Source of the DNA: Calycina herbarum
Lineage: Eukaryota; Ascomycota; Leotiomycetes; Helotiales; Pezizellaceae
Length of the DNA stretch: 11,712 bases
Reading direction: 5' to 3'
Assembly (NCBI GenBank): GCA_001414485.1
Contig: LLEY01000368.1
Coordinates: forward strand, 1 to 11,712
Part shown: positions 8,567-11,712 of the stretch, in pieces
How the letters are laid out: every line of letters begins with the position of its first letter
Numbering within the stretch: the first letter of the stretch is position 1
Position numbers and translations under genes: made by a program
Notes under the pieces: model-generated
Seen by the model: only the letters and a program-made list of their open reading frames with translations
Databases searched by the model: none
Told to the model about the DNA's origin: nothing

Positions 8567-8798
8567 TATTACAGCGCTGGTCTATAACACGTGATTCTCG
8601 GTCCTATACGTGACCGTCAGAGCTATAACACTTAGACGGATTTATAACGAGATTAAAGGCTCTTTATAGTTAGTAGGAATACCTCTTTTTCGTAGAGTAT
8701 ATATTCCGCATTCCCTCGTTCTTAGAACTGTAGCTTTAAATTCTCGAATATATATATATATACTCTTATGCCTTTGCCTTCAGATATAGATCGTAACA
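8567..8798 (+). repeat. 3' LTR of gypsy A
   Basis: The same 232 bp as the 5' LTR with 15 transitions. The end ...GATCGTAACA is the better-preserved terminus. One E-box is intact at 8588-8593; the second reads TACGTG, a CA->TA change. Confidence 0.9.
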
Positions 8799-8803
8799 CT
8801 TTA
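8799..8803. repeat. Right target-site duplication of gypsy A (CTTTA)
   Basis: Matches CTTTG at 2755-2759 except for one TG->TA type change. The following ACAACGTATTTGTAGTT resumes the integrase frame of B. Confidence 0.78.
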
Positions 8804-9947
8804 ACAACGTATTTGTAGTTATCGACTGATTATCTAAACAATCTATCTCTATCCTATACTAAAAGAAAGTAACGGCTAAGTAGATAGCTAGGCTATACTT
8901 ATAGTACGTATTACGATATCACGGAATCCTAGAGAGTATTGTCTCTAATAGAGGCCCTTAGTTTATCTCTACCTTCTAGCGAGAATTTACACGAATCCTT
9001 AGCGTCTGACTTCGACTTTCAACTATAAATCACACTTAGATAGACGGATAAACCGAAATTATAAACCAGTACCTAGATCAGCGCTTACAGCTGTATATAA
9101 ATTACTACTAGAATAATTAGTCAGAGCTACTTCTAATAATAGACCACGCTTAGCTTATACTACCTCATAGTACTATTAGAATATCCCTGTTCGAATTACA
9201 AAAGGGCTACTTACTAAGAACGTCTTTTAACTAGTATACGTCTAAACCCTCGACTATATAAGAGAGGCTATTATAAGAAGAAGCTACAACAGTTACGAAG
9301 ACTCTTTAAGAAGTACTAGACGTTGGCCGAGCGAATATAGTAAAAGCTTAAAAAAAGAAAGAATAGGACGTGAATAGACATAGACGAGAAGTAGACTTTA
9401 GAGTCGGTAATATAGTTTTTATTACTATAAAGGACTGGAATACGCAAAGACCTAGCCAGAAGTTAGACTACTAGATAGCTAGACCTTTTAAGATTCTTAA
9501 GGAAGTTAGCTCTGCTTTTAGACTCTAGTTACTATCCTCTATTAGAGTCTATCCTGTCTTCGCACTAGAGAAGTTACGTAAAGCTATAGACGATCCTCTA
9601 CCTAGACAAGTAAGTACACCACCTCCACCGATTATTATCGACAAAGAAGAAGAATAGGAGGTTAAGGAAGTACTTATAAGTAAGACGCGATAGAAGTCTC
9701 TTTACTACCGATTAAAGTAGAAGGGCTATAACGAGGACCTTAACTAGTACCTAGCTTACTACGTAGCCTACTCGCCACATATGTTAAAGGAATTATATTT
9801 AGCGAATCCAACAGCTGACGGGCCTCTAAAGGGTCTTCCTTTGTAGCTAGAGGCGTACGAGGTAGGAAGAGATAATTATAGCGAATTAGAGAGTAACAAC
9901 CCTATAGCTACGGAAGACAAAGCAGCTTAGTTAGAGGGGGCCCGGTT

Positions 9948-9961
9948 GAAGGAGGGGGTGG
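9948..9961 (+). other. Polypurine tract of gypsy B
   Basis: GAAGGAGGGGGTGG abuts TGTAACAG of the 3' LTR. It is also read as the last codons of pol. Confidence 0.75.
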
Positions 9962-10107
9962 TGTAACAGTCCTAGTCACATACGACTAGATCACGTGCCG
10001 AGGTTCTACCGAAGTCTCGCTTAGTATACATAAATAGAGACAGAGCGTACTAACTCTCCTCTTCTCTCTTTAGTTTAGTTTTCTTCGAATACAGGTACTA
10101 TTCTACA
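9962..10107 (+). repeat. 3' LTR of gypsy B (146 bp)
   Basis: It starts TGTAACAGTCC after the polypurine tract and most likely ends ...GGTACTATTCTACA, giving TGTA...TACA ends. Inside are an inverted repeat CTAGTC/GACTAG (9972-9989), a CACGTG E-box (9992-9997), a TATACATAAATAG TATA-like stretch, and a pyrimidine-rich CTCTCCTCTTCTCTC tract. The start is firm. The end is inferred from the terminal bases and from where gypsy C coding resumes, because the 5' LTR is outside the window. Confidence 0.72.
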
Positions 10108-11440
10108 AGTATCTCTTTTAGTATATTTATAGAGGGCTGTTATAAAACTAATATTAGTACTAGTTAAGAAAGCTATTAAATTCATCTAGAATAAATAAGC
10201 TAAAAACGCTTTTTAAAAGATTAAAGTAAGATTTATAGAAAAACTTAGTATGATTAAAACAGACGCCTTAGATATAGTTGTAGGTACGATTCACCTATAA
10301 TCAAATAAAAAAGAGAAACTTATATCTATTATATATTATTCTAAAATATTTAACCTAGTATAATAAAACTATAACATCTTTAACAAAGAATTACTTACTA
10401 TAGTATTAGCCTTAAAACACTAGAGAATCTATTTATAGCTAGTAAAATACTAAGTTACAATTCTATCTAACTATAAGAACCTTAGAACGTTTATAATAAC
10501 TAAGGAACTTACGACTAGACAGTTAGCTAGATAGGCAGAAACATTAGAAGGATTTAATATTATTATTTAATATATAAAGGGAACGTTAAATACTCAAGCT
10601 AATACTCTTAGCTAGAAACCCGGATATAAGAGAAATAAAGAGTATAAGAAGACTACGATCTTAAAAACTCTTAAGAATAGAGACCTAGTACCTACTATAT
10701 ATAAAATAGTAGTAATAAATAACATCTAGATAGATAAAATTCAGAATATATATAAGAGTTATAACTAGTATATAAAAGGAAAATTATAGGTTCCTAGCTC
10801 GTATATAAAGGAATTTATATAAGAATACTATACTACGCCTACTTATAGCTACTAAGGAATTCGTAGAACCCTCTAGAGAATAAGATAATACTATTATATT
10901 AATTAATTATCCGCGATAGTTAAGGAAGCAATAATAGAATATAATACCTATACTAGGAATAAGGCTTACTGCTATACTTCTTATAGACAGATGAATACTA
11001 CTCTAATACTATAGATACCTTAGAAATTAATATCTATAGATTTTATTATTAAATTACTAAAATCTAAAGACCTGATAACAGGAGTTAAATATAACGCGAT
11101 CCTAGTTATTATAGAACGACTTACGAAGTATATAGTTCTAATAGTATATATAGAGTTAAGTATAGCTAAGGAATTAGTATTCGTATTCCTTAAGAAAGTA
11201 GTCTTAAGATATAAACTACCTAAAGAGATACTCTTAGATAGAGATAAACTCTTTACTTTGAAATTTTAAATCGCTCTTATAGAATAATTAGATATAAAAA
11301 GGAAGCTTTCTACAGCTTTCTACTCTTAGATAAATAGAGGAAACAAACGTATAAATCAAGTAGTTAAAACATACCTTCGTTATTATATAAACTACTAGTA
11401 AAACAACTAGGTAGAACTGCTGCCTTTAGTATAGTTTATC
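10108..11440 (+). pseudogene. Gypsy C pol fragment: RT end, RNase H, integrase; heavily RIP-like
   Basis: From 10166 to the junction one frame holds throughout, with about 29 internal stops, all TAA or TAG. Before 10166 the frame appears shifted by one base (FIEG at about 10128). Readable blocks are KKAIKFI, FNKELLTIVLALKH (RNase H), TLNTQANTLS, then integrase SIDFIIKL with the first Asp at 11039 and LLDRDKLF with the second Asp at 11237. The position of the catalytic Glu reads Lys (11345, NRGNKRINQ). His and Cys of the integrase zinc finger are mostly Tyr. It resembles a lineage with IDFI...LP and ERLTKY motifs, different from A and B. The upstream part lies beyond element B; the downstream part is cut by copia LTR copy 3. 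Confidence 0.85.
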
Positions 11441-11712
11441 TATATAATAATATATTAGTATCTAGTATACTTAGACATAAGTGCTTAAGTGTATATAGAC
11501 CTAAAAGTTAAGCTTAGTCAGAATATCACGTGACCTCGTGGTTCTGATGTGTCTAGAGCACTCTAGAGCAACGCGTTAAGTTTTGTATATTAATTACATA
11601 TACTTCCGCATACGTATTCCGTTTACGGAAGTGGCGTTTTGTAGCGTATTCCGCATACGTATATACAAAGAGTCCTTTGTACACCGTATACGTATTCCGA
11701 ATGCGTATATAC
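11441..11712 (+). repeat. Copia LTR copy 3, first 272 bp, cut by the window end
   Basis: It begins TATATAATAATATATTAG, i.e. the TGTATAATA start of copy 1 with TG->TA, directly after gypsy C integrase coding. It matches the reverse complement of 1423 down to about 1150 almost throughout. This includes the CACGTG box (11527-11532), TCTAGAGCACTCTAGA, the GGAAGTGGCG block that copy 2 lacks, and the first 46-bp unit. It may be a solo LTR or the 5' LTR of a plus-strand copia element continuing to the right. Confidence 0.85.

Larger units (their letters stand above)
2760..8798 (+). mobile_element. Gypsy element A, full-length chromovirus-type Ty3/gypsy retrotransposon (6,039 bp), inactive
   Basis: Two 232-bp LTRs (2760-2991 and 8567-8798) flank an internal region with gag, then protease, reverse transcriptase, RNase H, integrase and a C-terminal chromodomain in the gypsy order. 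A polypurine tract abuts the 3' LTR and a 5-bp target duplication flanks the whole. The LTRs differ at 15 sites by eye, all transitions, with no indels. Pol keeps a single frame for about 4 kb apart from stop codons, so decay was by point mutation. The element sits inside the integrase gene of gypsy B. Confidence 0.92.
8799..9966 (+). pseudogene. Gypsy B pol, part 2: integrase core, C-terminal domain, chromodomain
   Basis: The frame rejoins that of 2755-2759 and begins NNVFVVID with the usual LSK motif after a TGA. The second catalytic Asp is Asn in SIVSNRG (8947-8949); the catalytic Glu is kept in TEIINQ (9055-9057). Downstream comes a typical gypsy integrase tail (DFRVGNIVFITIKDWNT, then RPFKILKEVSSAFRL). 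The chromodomain is at about 9650-9800 (KGYNEDL, AYYVAYSP) with Trp positions changed to stops. The terminal block HMLKELYLANPTADGP is conserved among fungal chromoviruses. The natural stop TAA (9964-9966) lies inside the first bases of the 3' LTR. Confidence 0.86.

Noticed and set aside
1..11712. Host genes, RNA genes or a novel defence or biosynthetic system
   Set aside because: Every stretch over about 300 bp is accounted for by copia LTR/gag or gypsy gag-pol and LTR sequence; nothing remains that suggests another system.

Overview
The window looks like a nest of dead LTR retrotransposons in AT-rich, repeat-induced-point-mutation (RIP)-like DNA, most likely from a filamentous ascomycete (Pezizomycotina). 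This rests on chromodomain-bearing Ty3/gypsy pol genes, a Ty1/copia gag, saturation with TA dinucleotides, and conserved Trp/Gln/His/Cys codons that recur as TAG, TAA or TAC (the CA->TA and TG->TA pattern of RIP). I see no host gene, rRNA or tRNA. The species cannot be named from the sequence.

Layout, left to right. (1) 1-1423, minus strand: the 5' end of a copia element (E). It has a nearly intact gag N-terminal half, a primer-binding site, and a complete 611-bp LTR carrying a 46-bp minisatellite and a CA/TG microsatellite. (2) 1424-1996, plus strand: a 5'-truncated second copy of the same LTR. E appears to have inserted into it in opposite orientation, which gives a near-palindrome of about 1.2 kb. 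(3) 1997-2759 and 8799-10107: gypsy element B (RNase H end, integrase, chromodomain, polypurine tract, 3' LTR). It is interrupted at the first RNase H motif by the copia LTR and inside the integrase core by element A. (4) 2760-8798: gypsy element A, structurally complete at 6,039 bp, with two 232-bp LTRs, gag, pol and a 5-bp target duplication, but full of RIP-type stops. (5) 10108-11440: gypsy element C (RT end, RNase H, integrase), the host of B's insertion. (6) 11441-11712: a third copia LTR copy in plus orientation, inserted in C's integrase and cut by the window end.

Inferred order of events: C is oldest. B jumped into C. A jumped into B. A copia LTR entered B and another entered C. Copia E then jumped into the copia LTR already in B. 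E's gag has one visible stop in 271 codons, whereas A, B and C have stops throughout, so E is probably the youngest or least RIP-affected. The gypsy genes are non-functional: stops interrupt every domain and several catalytic or zinc-binding residues are changed. All frame readings, repeat counts and target duplications were done by eye.
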